A stretch of 64,000 bases of DNA, from positions 1 through 64,000 of the forward strand of contig JBFONU010000004.1 of the NCBI GenBank assembly GCA_040779345.1, in the 5' to 3' direction. This document shows positions 42,075-51,178 of the stretch, in pieces (within the stretch, counting starts at the first letter, position 1; every line of letters starts with the position of its first letter). The translations under genes were made by a program, and so were the position numbers. Below the pieces are notes generated by a model. That model searched no databases and was not told the origin of the DNA. It saw nothing but the letters and a program-made list of their open reading frames with translations. This stretch comes from Thalassotalea_H sp040779345 (GTDB lineage: Bacteria > Pseudomonadota > Gammaproteobacteria > Enterobacterales > Alteromonadaceae).

Positions 42075-42362
42075 ATGCAAATTAATCTTGCTGGTCATCA
42101 TGTTGAAATCACTGAAGCTTTACGTGAATGTGTCAATACAAAGTTTGCGAAATTAGAACGACATTTCGATCATATCAATAATGTTCATGTGGTGTTAACC
42201 GTCGAAAAAATTAACCAAATAGCTGAGGCTACCGCCCATTTAAATGGTACTGAATTACATGCAAAAGCTGAAAATGAAGACATGTATGCTTCAATTGATG
42301 CTTTAGTCAATAAGCTAGATAAACAAGTTTTGAAGTACAAAGGCAAAATGAATCAGCATTAA
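42075..42362 (+). CDS. hpf: Ribosome hibernation promoting factor HPF (short)
   Basis: Short HPF/YfiA-family protein, 95 aa, that promotes 100S ribosome dimers in stationary phase. Shows the family N-terminus MQINLAGHHVEITEALRECV, VHVVLTVEKINQIAEATAHL and ALVNKLDKQVLKYKGKM. AAGGAG lies 8 bases before the start. Located behind rpoN as usual. Confidence 0.95.
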   Translation: MQINLAGHHVEITEALRECVNTKFAKLERHFDHINNVHVVLTVEKINQIAEATAHLNGTELHAKAENEDMYASIDALVNKLDKQVLKYKGKMNQH

Positions 42363-42388
42363 CTCAAACCTGTTTAAACAAGAGTATT

Positions 42389-42844
42389 ATGAACTTCACA
42401 GATCTCCTCAATGAAAACTGCACCTTGTGTGCAGTTCATGCTAATAGTAAAAAGCGCATTCTAGAAATACTATGTGAAAAGGCTTGCGAGTCATTCGAAA
42501 ACTATAATACTTATAACCTATTAGAGAGTTTAATGGCCCGGGAAAAAATGGGCTCTACAGGCATAGGAAATGGTATTGCGATCCCACATGGACGCTTAGC
42601 GGATAGTGATAAAGTTCTTGTTGTTATTGCCACAACACAAACCCCTATTTCATTCGATGCCATAGATAATCGCCCTGTTGACATCTTTATTGCCTTGTTT
42701 GTGCCTGAAGAAAACTGTCAACAACACCTGTCAACACTGCAAAGTATCGCCAAAATTTTTAGCGATAAACAAGTATGTAAACAAGTGCGTAAATGCCAAA
42801 ATAATGCAGAATTATTCAACTTGCTCAAAAATATTGGCAAGTAA
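42389..42844 (+). CDS. ptsN: Nitrogen PTS EIIA component PtsN
   Basis: Phospho-acceptor protein of the regulatory nitrogen PTS, controlling potassium transport and other processes depending on its phosphorylation. 151 aa; phosphorylated histidine H67 in GNGIAIPHGRLAD, and the EIIA fold is complete. It receives phosphate from NPr (ptsO), encoded three genes away in the same operon; EI-Ntr (ptsP) is not in this window. Confidence 0.95.
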   Translation: MNFTDLLNENCTLCAVHANSKKRILEILCEKACESFENYNTYNLLESLMAREKMGSTGIGNGIAIPHGRLADSDKVLVVIATTQTPISFDAIDNRPVDIFIALFVPEENCQQHLSTLQSIAKIFSDKQVCKQVRKCQNNAELFNLLKNIGK

Positions 42845-42877
42845 CATTCAACACAAATAATATCAGGAAATCTTTTA

Positions 42878-43732
42878 ATGAAGCTCACCATTGTTAGTGG
42901 CCGTTCCGGATCAGGCAAAACCGTTGCCTTAAGGGTACTTGAAGATTTAGGTTATTATTGTGTCGATAATATTCCCGTCAACTTATTACCTGCATTAACT
43001 CATACTGTTATTAATGATTACGAAACCGTGGCAGTTAGTTTAGACGTGCGAAACTTACCCGCTGATCCCAATGACATTTCAGAGATTATTGAGTATTTAC
43101 CCAGTGCAGTAGAATTAACGATTGTTTACTTAGACGCTGACGATAATGACCTGATCAAACGTTTTAGCGAAACTCGGCGTTTACACCCATTAATTAAACA
43201 AAATATTGCCCTTGATCAAGCAATATCTCTCGAGAAAAAATTACTAGAACCCATTTCAAGTCGCGCCGATTTATACATAAATACCAGCCAGCTGACACCG
43301 CATCAACTTGCAGACTTGATCAGAGAGCGAATTTTAGGAAAAACAACCGGCACTATGGTCGTTGTTTTTGAATCTTTTGGCTTTAAACATGGCGTTCCAC
43401 AAGATGCTGACTATGTTTTTGATGCACGTTTTTTACCGAACCCATTTTGGGAGAAGAATCTCAAACCTTTTACTGGTTTAGATCAACCGGTAAAAGACTT
43501 TCTCGCCAGCCAACCAATTGTCACTAAATTCATTTGGCAAATAAACAGTTTTATGATGACTTGGTTACCCCATTTAGAACGCAATAACCGAAGCTACATA
43601 ACGATTGCTATCGGTTGCACAGGCGGAAAGCACCGTTCAGTTTATATTGCTGAATTATTAGCAAATAATTTACGTAAAGAACGTAAAGATGTGCAGTCTC
43701 GTCATCGCGACTTACAGGTAGAAAGTACTTAA
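42878..43732 (+). CDS. rapZ: RNase adapter protein RapZ
   Basis: RNA-binding P-loop protein, 284 aa as in E. coli, where it directs RNase E to GlmZ sRNA and so tunes GlmS and amino-sugar supply. Walker A GRSGSGKTVALRVLEDLGYY (residues 7-26), YIN-T in the middle, and the C-terminal RNA-binding domain with the GCTGGKHRSVYIAE motif and a basic tail. Whether GlmZ-type sRNAs exist in this organism cannot be judged here. Confidence 0.95.
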   Translation: MKLTIVSGRSGSGKTVALRVLEDLGYYCVDNIPVNLLPALTHTVINDYETVAVSLDVRNLPADPNDISEIIEYLPSAVELTIVYLDADDNDLIKRFSETRRLHPLIKQNIALDQAISLEKKLLEPISSRADLYINTSQLTPHQLADLIRERILGKTTGTMVVVFESFGFKHGVPQDADYVFDARFLPNPFWEKNLKPFTGLDQPVKDFLASQPIVTKFIWQINSFMMTWLPHLERNNRSYITIAIGCTGGKHRSVYIAELLANNLRKERKDVQSRHRDLQVEST

Positions 43733-43736
43733 CAAC

Positions 43737-44015
43737 ATGGCCAGCAGTTTACAAAAATCAATATTGATCACCAATAAACTCGGTTTACATGCCAGAGCGG
43801 CAACTAAACTTGCGCAACTCAGCCAGAAGTTTAATGCTAAAGTGACGATTGAACTTGATGATAAAAAAGCTGATGCCAGTAGTATCATGGGGTTAATGCT
43901 TTTGGCTGGTGGTCAAGGTAAAACCGTCACGATTCACACCCAAGGAGAGGAAGCCCAACAAGCTTTAGACAATGTTTGTCAGCTTTTTTGCGACAAATTT
44001 GACGAAGGGGAGTAA
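43737..44015 (+). CDS. ptsO: Nitrogen PTS phosphocarrier NPr (PtsO)
   Basis: HPr-like phosphocarrier that passes phosphate from EI-Ntr to PtsN. 92 aa. The active-site block NKLGLHARAATKL gives phospho-histidine H18, and ADASSIMGLMLLAGGQG holds the second helix conserved in NPr. It follows rapZ by 4 bases and closes the operon; no strong terminator was found in the 199 bases before mgtE. Confidence 0.95.
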   Translation: MASSLQKSILITNKLGLHARAATKLAQLSQKFNAKVTIELDDKKADASSIMGLMLLAGGQGKTVTIHTQGEEAQQALDNVCQLFCDKFDEGE

Positions 44016-44214
44016 GTCTTTTTTTCACATACTCTTTTATTCAAAGAGTAAAATGGGCTAATTAAAGTAAGAAAAAAGCTGATAAAACCAGTGAGTTGAG
44101 ATAAACTTATAATCATTGGGCAACCAATAGTTTTGTTAAATATAACAAGTTCAGCCCAAATAATTTTCGTAGTTAATTTTCCATTTTCGTTTTTAAACGG
44201 CACAGGGTAGCTAT

Positions 44215-45573
44215 ATGCCGGAAATTTCTGAGCAAGACGACAGTCAACAACGCCTGCTGCAAGTGAGTAAAGCACTTGGCAGTGGTATGTTTGTTTATGT
44301 GCGCAAGTTATTGCAAAACATGCCAGCCTACGATCTTGCTTTGATTTTAGAATCTTCCCCCAGTAAAAGCCGTACCCTATTGTGGCAACTTATCGACCAT
44401 GATCATCACGGCGAAGTCCTTGAAGAGCTTAACGAAGAAGTTCGCAAAGGTATTTTGAAAAAAATTCGTCCTGAAAAACTTGCAGAAGTTGCAGAAGGAA
44501 TGGACGTTGATGATCTTGCCGAAGTCCTGCGGACACTCCCCGACAGTGTCTATCAAGAAGTATTAAATTCGATGGACTCACAAGATAGAAGCCGAGTAGA
44601 AGCCGCTTTATCTTTTGATGAAGATACCGCTGGCGGTATCATGAATACCGATACTATCACCATAAGACCCGACGTTACTGTTGATGTGGTTTTACGTTAT
44701 TTACGTTTAAAAGGAGAATTACCTGAAGCCACGGACTCTTTTTATGTGGTTGATAGAAAAGATTACTTCATTGGCGCTGTCTCTTTATCATCGATAGTCA
44801 CTGCCAAGCCTGAAGTCATTATTTCTCATTTAATTGATGCTGAAGTTACGGCCATCAATGCCGATATGCCAGAAAGTGAAGTAGCACAACTTTTTGAACG
44901 CTACGATTGGTTTTCTGCGCCGGTAATTGATGACGACGGACGATTACTTGGCCGGATAACCATTGACGATGTGGTTGATATTATTCGCGAAGAAGCCGAG
45001 CACTCGATGATGAGTATGGCGGGTTTAGATGACGAAGCCGATACTTTCGCTCCTGTCATCAAAAGTACCCAGCAGCGCTCTATTTGGCTTGGGGTGAATT
45101 TAGTGACGGCTTTATTGGCCGTTGCCGTTTCCAGCATGTTTGAAGATATTTTAGGGCAACTGGCCATCTTGGCAATTTTAAATACTTTAGTTCCCAGCAT
45201 GGGGGGCGTTGCAGGTAATCAAACATTAACTCTGGTGATCCGTGGTATGGCATTGGGGCATGTAGGTGAAAGTAACTCGCGTATTCTCCTGTATAAAGAG
45301 CTGGCAGTTGGCTTTCTTAATGGCATTATCTGGGCGTTATTAATTGCCACTGTCGTTGCCATTTGGAAACAAGACTACTTACTGGGGGGCGTTATTGCGT
45401 TTGCGATGTTAATGAATTTAACCGCCGCTGGTATTGCAGGCGTTACCATTCCTTTAATGTTAAAGAAAATGAATATCGACCCAGCATTAGCCGGAAGTGT
45501 GATCTTAACGACAATTACTGATGTTGTCGGCATTTTCGCCTTTTTAGGCACCGCAACATTGTTTTTAGGTTAA
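44215..45573 (+). CDS. mgtE: Magnesium transporter MgtE
   Basis: Mg2+-gated magnesium channel/transporter, 452 aa. N-domain (about 1-130, LAEVAEGMDVDDLAEVLRTL), two CBS domains (about 135-255; ITIRPDVTVDVVLRYLRLKG and DWFSAPVIDDDGRLLGRITI), and five C-terminal helices with the pore block NTLVPSMGGVAGNQTLTLVI and LAGSVILTTITDVVGIFAFLG holding the selectivity aspartate. The 199-bp region before it shows no recognisable Mg riboswitch. Confidence 0.95.
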   Translation: MPEISEQDDSQQRLLQVSKALGSGMFVYVRKLLQNMPAYDLALILESSPSKSRTLLWQLIDHDHHGEVLEELNEEVRKGILKKIRPEKLAEVAEGMDVDDLAEVLRTLPDSVYQEVLNSMDSQDRSRVEAALSFDEDTAGGIMNTDTITIRPDVTVDVVLRYLRLKGELPEATDSFYVVDRKDYFIGAVSLSSIVTAKPEVIISHLIDAEVTAINADMPESEVAQLFERYDWFSAPVIDDDGRLLGRITIDDVVDIIREEAEHSMMSMAGLDDEADTFAPVIKSTQQRSIWLGVNLVTALLAVAVSSMFEDILGQLAILAILNTLVPSMGGVAGNQTLTLVIRGMALGHVGESNSRILLYKELAVGFLNGIIWALLIATVVAIWKQDYLLGGVIAFAMLMNLTAAGIAGVTIPLMLKKMNIDPALAGSVILTTITDVVGIFAFLGTATLFLG

Positions 45574-45712
45574 GCCTTCAAGAGACAGTACAGCATGTGT
45601 AAAAGTTAACGTTTTTATGTCGTTAAGCACGAGCGACAAATAGCTAAACTTGCCGCTCAGAGCGGATTTCTGACAATAGTAGCAATGATATTATCAACAA
45701 AAATATCGACAA

Positions 45713-47056
45713 TTAATTACCGGCAACTTGCATCTCACCAATAATAATAGAACCTGTTTTAATACTGCCTTTTACATCAAAGTCAGACCCTACAGCCACT
45801 AAATTTTTAAACATATCCGGTAAATTCCCGGCAATGGTCACTTCAGAAACAGGATAAGCGATCTCACCATTTTCAACCCAAAATCCAGCTGCGCCGCGAG
45901 AATAATCACCATTAACAATATTAACGCCTTGTCCCATCAGCTCAGTTACTAATAAGCCAGTACCTAAGGTTTTAAGCATCTGAGCAAAGTCGCCACCGTT
46001 AGCTGAAACTAACCAATTATGGATGCCGCCAGCATGCCCTGTTGTGGTCATACCTAACTTTCTTGCTGAGTAACTAGTTAATAGGTAGGTATCTAATGCC
46101 CCTGCGGTGATGATATTTCGATCAACCGTTGCGACACCCTCACTATCAAATGCACTACTTGCCAGCGCTTTTTTAATATGGGGTCTTTCTGAAATGGTAA
46201 GAAATTCAGGAAAAACTGGTTTACCAAGCGCATCAAGTAAAAATGATGATTTACGATATAAATTCCCGCCGCTGATCGCCGCAATAAAGTGACCAAAAAA
46301 GGTATTAGCAATATCCGCACGAAACATAACCGGCACTTTACCTGTTTTCAGCTTCTGTGCATGTAACCTAGAAAGTGCCTCTATTGACGCTTCTTTTCCT
46401 ACTTGCTGAGGATCAGTCAATAAATTAAAGTCTCGGTTAACGGTATAAGCGTAATCCCTTTGCATATCATCACCTTCGTTGGCGATCATTACACAACTTA
46501 AACTATGACGAGAACTTGGATAACCGACTAATTGCCCATGACTGTTACCATAAACTTTAAAGCCTTCAAAACACGCCAACGTTGCCCCATCAGAATTAGT
46601 TATACGCTTATCATAACTTAACGCGGTATCTTCACACTCTTTTGCAATGGCGATAGCTTCGTCAGTAGACAGAACCTTCTCATGATGTAAGTCTAAATCT
46701 TGCGGGTTCATCGCTAATAATTCTTTTTCAGCAAGACCAGAGCAATCATCAACAGAGGTATATTTCGCTATATTTACCGCAGCTTGTACAGCTTGTTTAA
46801 GCGCACTTTCAGAAAGATCCGCCGTTGAAGCACTGCCTTTACGGCCTTGTTGATAAACAGTAATACCTAATGCGCCATCATTGGTAAATTCAACCGTTTC
46901 AACTTCACCTAAACGAGTACTGACACTTAGTCCTTGTTGACGGCTCATTGCGACTTCAGCACCATCGGCACCTAAAGATTTAGCCAACGCTAAAACATCG
47001 GCAACGCGGCCTTCAACTTGTTCCATTTGTGTGGTGATGCTATTTGATTCTTTCAT
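45713..47056 (-). CDS. pmbA: Metalloprotease PmbA (TldE)
   Basis: TldD/TldE family subunit, 447 aa. In E. coli the TldD/TldE heterodimer degrades unfolded peptides and matures microcins; TldE itself lacks the metal site. Core blocks AKSLGADGAEVAMSRQQGLS, GALGITVYQQGRKGSAST and NIVNGDYSRGAAGFWVENGE are typical. Divergent from yjgA with 92 bases between starts, the standard arrangement; tldD is elsewhere. Confidence 0.95.
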   Translation of the reverse strand: MKESNSITTQMEQVEGRVADVLALAKSLGADGAEVAMSRQQGLSVSTRLGEVETVEFTNDGALGITVYQQGRKGSASTADLSESALKQAVQAAVNIAKYTSVDDCSGLAEKELLAMNPQDLDLHHEKVLSTDEAIAIAKECEDTALSYDKRITNSDGATLACFEGFKVYGNSHGQLVGYPSSRHSLSCVMIANEGDDMQRDYAYTVNRDFNLLTDPQQVGKEASIEALSRLHAQKLKTGKVPVMFRADIANTFFGHFIAAISGGNLYRKSSFLLDALGKPVFPEFLTISERPHIKKALASSAFDSEGVATVDRNIITAGALDTYLLTSYSARKLGMTTTGHAGGIHNWLVSANGGDFAQMLKTLGTGLLVTELMGQGVNIVNGDYSRGAAGFWVENGEIAYPVSEVTIAGNLPDMFKNLVAVGSDFDVKGSIKTGSIIIGEMQVAGN

Positions 47057-47148
47057 TTAAATGAATATCTCTTTAATTCTTGCTAGAGCGCCTAATACAG
47101 TTTGGTGTATACTGCGCGTTATTAATATTTAAAACCTATGCCATTATT

Positions 47149-47658
47149 ATGCCCGAGTCTGCAGCTGAATTCGATGACGAATTAAAAAGTAAATCAGAAA
47201 TAAAACGTGAAATGCATCAAATGCAAGATTTCGCCCTGAAATTAGTGAAACTTTCGAAGCATCAACGGACTAAAATTCCATTTCCGGATGACTTTAAACA
47301 TGAGCTTGTTTTAGCAGATAAAATCATCGGTAAGCATGAAGCACTGCGTCGACATATTCGCCATATGGCTAAGGTGCTTTGTGAAATGGATCTTGAGCCA
47401 ATCAATCATGCCCTTGATGTGATGGCAAATAAACACCAACAAGAGTCAGCTAAATTTGTTTATTTAGAAGACCTTCGAGATCAGCTTATTGAAAATGGTA
47501 ACTCATTAATTGAGGAACTGTTAACAAAACATGATGCAATGGAACGTCAAAAACTGCGTCAATTGGTGAGGCAAGCAGTAAAAGAGAAAAAAGCTGAAAA
47601 AATAGGTAAATATCATCGGGATTTATTTACTTATTTAAAAGAAAATATTTCGCTTTAA
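47149..47658 (+). CDS. yjgA: Ribosome-associated protein YjgA (DarP)
   Basis: DUF615 protein YjgA/DarP, 169 aa, which binds the 50S subunit late in assembly in E. coli. Start set at the ATG at 47149, the residue before PESAAEFDDELKSKSEIKRE, which is where the family begins; the frame is open upstream to 47080. Helical and basic (KHEALRRHIRHMAKVLCEMD, LRQLVRQAVKEKKAEK). Divergent partner of pmbA. Confidence 0.92.
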   Translation: MPESAAEFDDELKSKSEIKREMHQMQDFALKLVKLSKHQRTKIPFPDDFKHELVLADKIIGKHEALRRHIRHMAKVLCEMDLEPINHALDVMANKHQQESAKFVYLEDLRDQLIENGNSLIEELLTKHDAMERQKLRQLVRQAVKEKKAEKIGKYHRDLFTYLKENISL

Positions 47659-47680
47659 CTATCCATTTTACTCTATTTAG

Positions 47681-47716
47681 GGCACCAAAGGTTTGTCAAA
47701 AGCAAAACTTGGTGCC
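47681..47716. repeat. Inverted repeat between convergent genes
   Basis: GGCACCAA (47681-47688) and TTGGTGCC (47709-47716) are perfect complements around a 20-base loop. No T-run follows on either strand, so termination is doubtful. It is in the gap between yjgA and the convergent M14 gene. Confidence 0.45.
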
Positions 47717-47836
47717 ACACATTAAGCAAAGTGATGATTTGATGTCACTGTATGGTATTTTCAAACTCCCTTTCTTAGATAGCAACTTAGCTATCAAAAA
47801 AACAAGCTAGCGCGTGTTGAACATTTGACATTGAAT

Positions 47837-48982
47837 TTAGTTCAGAACAAAAAACTTGGTAAACACCTTATAAAGCTCTGTCCCTTGATTCACACTTGCC
47901 GAGGCAAAATGTAAAATAGGGATCACTTCATGATCTAATGAGAGGTAATGTAACGGGCTTTCATGACTTTCTTCTTCAAAATGATAATTATCCATACGTA
48001 AAATTCGCGCTAATGGCTGCCCGGCTTTTAACGGTTTACCAAACTCAGCCAAATAATCGACCATGCCGCCCATGGGTGAATAATACGCTTTGTAATCTTT
48101 AAGGTAACAAGCATATCGTGTCATTTGCTGCGGCTGATACGTTGTTGTAGCGATAACGCCTTTGTATTGTAAATAGCTTAAAATGCTTTTTGCATCTGCT
48201 AACGCTACGTCTAAATCAATTTGTTCTTGTGAGCCAAGCTCAACCGTAAAACTCTCTTTATTTAACGATTGAGAACTAATCGAAAAGGTTATACCTAAGT
48301 CCGAAAAAGCTTCTTGAAGTTTCCACCATGGGCAGAAAGTAGCCTCATCTAACGCACCATCAAAATCATTGGGAATAAGTAAGGTATGAGGAATATCAAA
48401 ATACTGCGCGCTTTCTATGGCATATTCAGGACAATATAAATGTTTACTTGATATTGGACCTGTATGTAAATCAAGCACTAAGTCCGCCTGATGGGCTAAA
48501 CGTTGTAGTTGATAAGCAATGCGTTGCCCTGTCGTTAAACCAAAAATATTGTGATCAAGCTTTTCTTCGATGCTGCTGATCATTAACGCTTTAAAATTAG
48601 CTTCGATAGTTTGATCATCTTTACCAATGCTCTGTTGTACAAAAGGTTTAATGATACTCTCATCGAAATGGTACATGCGATTCCAATTCACCCCTGTGAT
48701 GGGATCAAATCGACCTAACGTGTATTCGCCATTTTTATGATTACAACCCACAGGGTTGGCATATGGCACTAAGGTAATATCACCTTTTATTTCTGTTTCC
48801 CTTAGTAATTCAAGTAATTGAAAAATAACAGCATTACCTTGAACTTCAGCGCCGTGCATATTCGCCTGAATATAAACACTAGGAGCTTGAGCGTTGCCTT
48901 TGAGTCGATACACAGGAACCGTTAAAGCGGCACCACTAGCCATCTCACCAACGTGCATCACTTCTTTTGAAAATTGCGTCAT
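47837..48982 (-). CDS. M14-family deacylase (succinylglutamate desuccinylase/aspartoacylase type)
   Basis: Cytoplasmic zinc-dependent amide hydrolase of the AstE/AspA branch of M14, 381 aa. Zinc ligands H43 and E46 (NMHGAEVQGN) and H173 (LDLHTGPIS) are present, with candidate catalytic glutamate E248 (FTVELG). Family members remove N-succinyl or N-acetyl groups from amino acids. Last of the four genes behind the lysine riboswitch: 118 bases after the decarboxylase gene, same strand, no clear terminator between, so co-transcription is likely but not certain. In context it could remove the acyl group that the dapD-like enzyme adds; that is inference. Confidence 0.85.
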   Translation of the reverse strand: MTQFSKEVMHVGEMASGAALTVPVYRLKGNAQAPSVYIQANMHGAEVQGNAVIFQLLELLRETEIKGDITLVPYANPVGCNHKNGEYTLGRFDPITGVNWNRMYHFDESIIKPFVQQSIGKDDQTIEANFKALMISSIEEKLDHNIFGLTTGQRIAYQLQRLAHQADLVLDLHTGPISSKHLYCPEYAIESAQYFDIPHTLLIPNDFDGALDEATFCPWWKLQEAFSDLGITFSISSQSLNKESFTVELGSQEQIDLDVALADAKSILSYLQYKGVIATTTYQPQQMTRYACYLKDYKAYYSPMGGMVDYLAEFGKPLKAGQPLARILRMDNYHFEEESHESPLHYLSLDHEVIPILHFASASVNQGTELYKVFTKFFVLN

Positions 48983-49100
48983 AACCTTCTCTATTTAATC
49001 GTTATTATTGTTTTTTTATCGTTTTTTTGTTCAATTTTATTCCAACAAGCGAACTAACTCATCAATACTTGTTGAACCTCAATACATTCATGCCAAACAG

Positions 49101-50360
49101 CTATCGTAAATACCAATCAGCAGGTTGAGCCGCCCTAACTTGTGTTAACTGACCATGACTAAAGGTATATTCAGCCGCTATCTCATGACACAAGAAAAAT
49201 GGCATACTCTCAGTAAAACCGTATGCGCCGGCATAACCAAAAATAAGTTGATCGCCAATATCAACATCATTCGGTAATGGTAAATGCCCGAGTTTATCCA
49301 TACTGGTACACAGTGGCCCATGAATATCGAAAGCTTGACTTTGAGCTGAAGAATCACGTAATAAGCTCACCGGAAAAGGTTGTTCGGTGATCGCGGGTCG
49401 CAGTAAATGGTTAATGCCCGCCGCTAAAACTAATTGCTCTTGCTGATAGTTCATTTTTTTATCAACGACTGGCACGACATAATAACCACATTCAGCAACG
49501 GCAAATCGTCCCAGTTCAAGCCATAGCTCTTTCACATTGGCCTGCGCTTTTATATCGGCCAAATCAGTCAGAATTTTTTGCCATGATAAACGCTGGCCCT
49601 GTTCAAGGTAATCAATACCTAATCCACCACCTAAATCGAGTATCTTAAGTGTCATGCCAATATGTTTTGCTACCCCGAGTAAAGGCTCAACCATTTGTTG
49701 CCAAAGTGAATACATTTTTTCATTACTGAGCATATTGCCCCATTGAAAAATATGTAGCCCACAAAGTTCTAATGAAGGAAAGTTATCAGTATGAATGCTC
49801 TGCCACTCTTCAACGGATAAACCAAATGGCGTTAAGCTATTGCCACCTAGAGGATTTTTTTCGCCTTCTGGCCATTGCAGTTGTACGCGTAATAACACCT
49901 GTGGTTTAACATTTTGTGCGAGTGCGACTTCGTTTAGCCATTTAAGTTGATTGATACTTTCCACAACAAAGGTATTTACCCCCTGCTTAACAAACTCAGA
50001 CAATTGTTTTTTAGATTTTGCTGGGCCCGTATTAAGAATTTTATCGCTACTGATCCCTTGTTTTAATACTTGCTTTAATTCGCCTGAACTTGCCACATCA
50101 AAGTTAAAACCTGCACTATCAAGTGTTTGAATAATACTTGAGAGTGGATTGGCTTTAACAGCAAACCATAGCTTGATGGCATCTTGTTGTTGTAACTTCT
50201 CTAAATGCGCTTTTAAAGCATCAAGATGATAAACAAAATAAGCTTGCTCGTGCTCATTAGCGGGCGTATGTGCTAACAAGCTCGGCTGAAATGTATCATC
50301 GGCTTTAAATTGCTCAAGCCAAACAGGTGTATTGGTTTTATTACTCGTATTAACACTCAT
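49101..50360 (-). CDS. PLP-dependent decarboxylase, divergent LysA/DAP decarboxylase family
   Basis: Fold-III PLP decarboxylase, 419 aa from the ATG at 50360 (GAG 8 bases upstream; a GTG adds three residues). PLP lysine K69 in WFAVKANP, glycine loop LDLGGGLGIDY, and the dimer-partner cysteine in HGPLCTSMD. It departs from true diaminopimelate decarboxylase: the helix motif is GLHIFQWGN, where LysA has GLHxHIGS; the EPGR motif is ELGR; and the acidic residue after the catalytic cysteine is threonine. This resembles decarboxylases of secondary metabolism more than LysA. It lies 23 bases after the dapD-like gene, so its substrate is probably a lysine-branch intermediate. Confidence 0.85.
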   Translation of the reverse strand: MSVNTSNKTNTPVWLEQFKADDTFQPSLLAHTPANEHEQAYFVYHLDALKAHLEKLQQQDAIKLWFAVKANPLSSIIQTLDSAGFNFDVASSGELKQVLKQGISSDKILNTGPAKSKKQLSEFVKQGVNTFVVESINQLKWLNEVALAQNVKPQVLLRVQLQWPEGEKNPLGGNSLTPFGLSVEEWQSIHTDNFPSLELCGLHIFQWGNMLSNEKMYSLWQQMVEPLLGVAKHIGMTLKILDLGGGLGIDYLEQGQRLSWQKILTDLADIKAQANVKELWLELGRFAVAECGYYVVPVVDKKMNYQQEQLVLAAGINHLLRPAITEQPFPVSLLRDSSAQSQAFDIHGPLCTSMDKLGHLPLPNDVDIGDQLIFGYAGAYGFTESMPFFLCHEIAAEYTFSHGQLTQVRAAQPADWYLR

Positions 50361-50392
50361 ATTTTTCACTCAAAAATTACTTAATTGACCTG

Positions 50393-51142
50393 TTAACGTA
50401 AAAGAGATTCTAATGCTAACGACGCATTACTTTTTTCATCACGATATTTTACGATCAACGCACACGCCATATTCAAGCCTTGTGCTTGTGCCCACTCCCC
50501 TTTAACGGGTCGTGTGCCCGGAACAACAACGGCGCGCTCAGGAATATCAGCGCCTTTTTCTAGCATCACTTGATTGACACAATCATAAACAGGTACAGAA
50601 GCAGATAATGAAACCCCCGGCGCTAAAACCGCCCCTTTTTTCACGACAATGCCTTCAACAATAACCACACCAGCGCTTAAAAATGCATCATCTTCGATAA
50701 TAACGGGGCTAGCGCCAACAGGCTCTAAAACACCGCCAATTTGAACCGCAGCAGATACATGCACATTCTTACCAATTTGTGCACAAGAACCAATTAACGC
50801 GTGGCTATCAACCATAGTTCCTGTATCAACAAAAGCGCCAACATTTATATAGGCAGGTGGCATGATGATCACACCTGGCGCAACATACGCTCCTCGGCGA
50901 ACGGATGAGCCGCCAGGAACCAAACGTACACCATTATCAACAGTAAATTCACGCGCAGGTAAGTTCTCTTTATCAACAAACCCTTGATAAATTCCATCAA
51001 ACTCAGCATTTTTACCCGCTTTAAACGCCGCCAAAATTGCCTGCTTAGCGTCGACATTTGCATGCCAATTCCCCTGTTCATCTTGATTTGCTGCTCGAAC
51101 CGTTCCGGCTTCTAATTGTGCTAAAGTATCTTGCCAATTCAT
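50393..51142 (-). CDS. DapD-like tetrahydrodipicolinate N-acyltransferase
   Basis: Left-handed beta-helix acyltransferase related to DapD (tetrahydrodipicolinate N-succinyltransferase), 249 aa versus about 274 for housekeeping DapD. The catalytic core is well kept: APGVIIMPPAYINVGAFVDT, GTMVDSHALIGSCAQIGKNV and GGVLEPVGASPVIIEDDAF, then the C-terminal KGEWAQAQGLNMACALIVKY. The N-terminal helical domain is short and acidic. It adds a succinyl (or acetyl) group from acyl-CoA to the amino group of an open-chain pimelate. Second gene of the riboswitch operon, 36 bases after the dapA-like gene, with GGAG upstream. Confidence 0.88.
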   Translation of the reverse strand: MNWQDTLAQLEAGTVRAANQDEQGNWHANVDAKQAILAAFKAGKNAEFDGIYQGFVDKENLPAREFTVDNGVRLVPGGSSVRRGAYVAPGVIIMPPAYINVGAFVDTGTMVDSHALIGSCAQIGKNVHVSAAVQIGGVLEPVGASPVIIEDDAFLSAGVVIVEGIVVKKGAVLAPGVSLSASVPVYDCVNQVMLEKGADIPERAVVVPGTRPVKGEWAQAQGLNMACALIVKYRDEKSNASLALESLLR

Positions 51143-51178
51143 TACTACTTAACTCCACTATATTAAATTTCTGTATTT

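Noticed and set aside
44030..44065. Terminator after ptsO (ACTCTTT...AAAGAGT)
   Set aside because: The stem is followed by AAAATGGG rather than a T-run on either strand.
44016..44214. Magnesium riboswitch before mgtE
   Set aside because: No M-box-like conserved blocks seen, and the class is not typical of gammaproteobacteria.
47765..47805. Terminator of the M14 gene (GATAGC...GCTATC)
   Set aside because: The A/T-run is on the wrong side for the minus-strand gene and the stem is only 6 bp.
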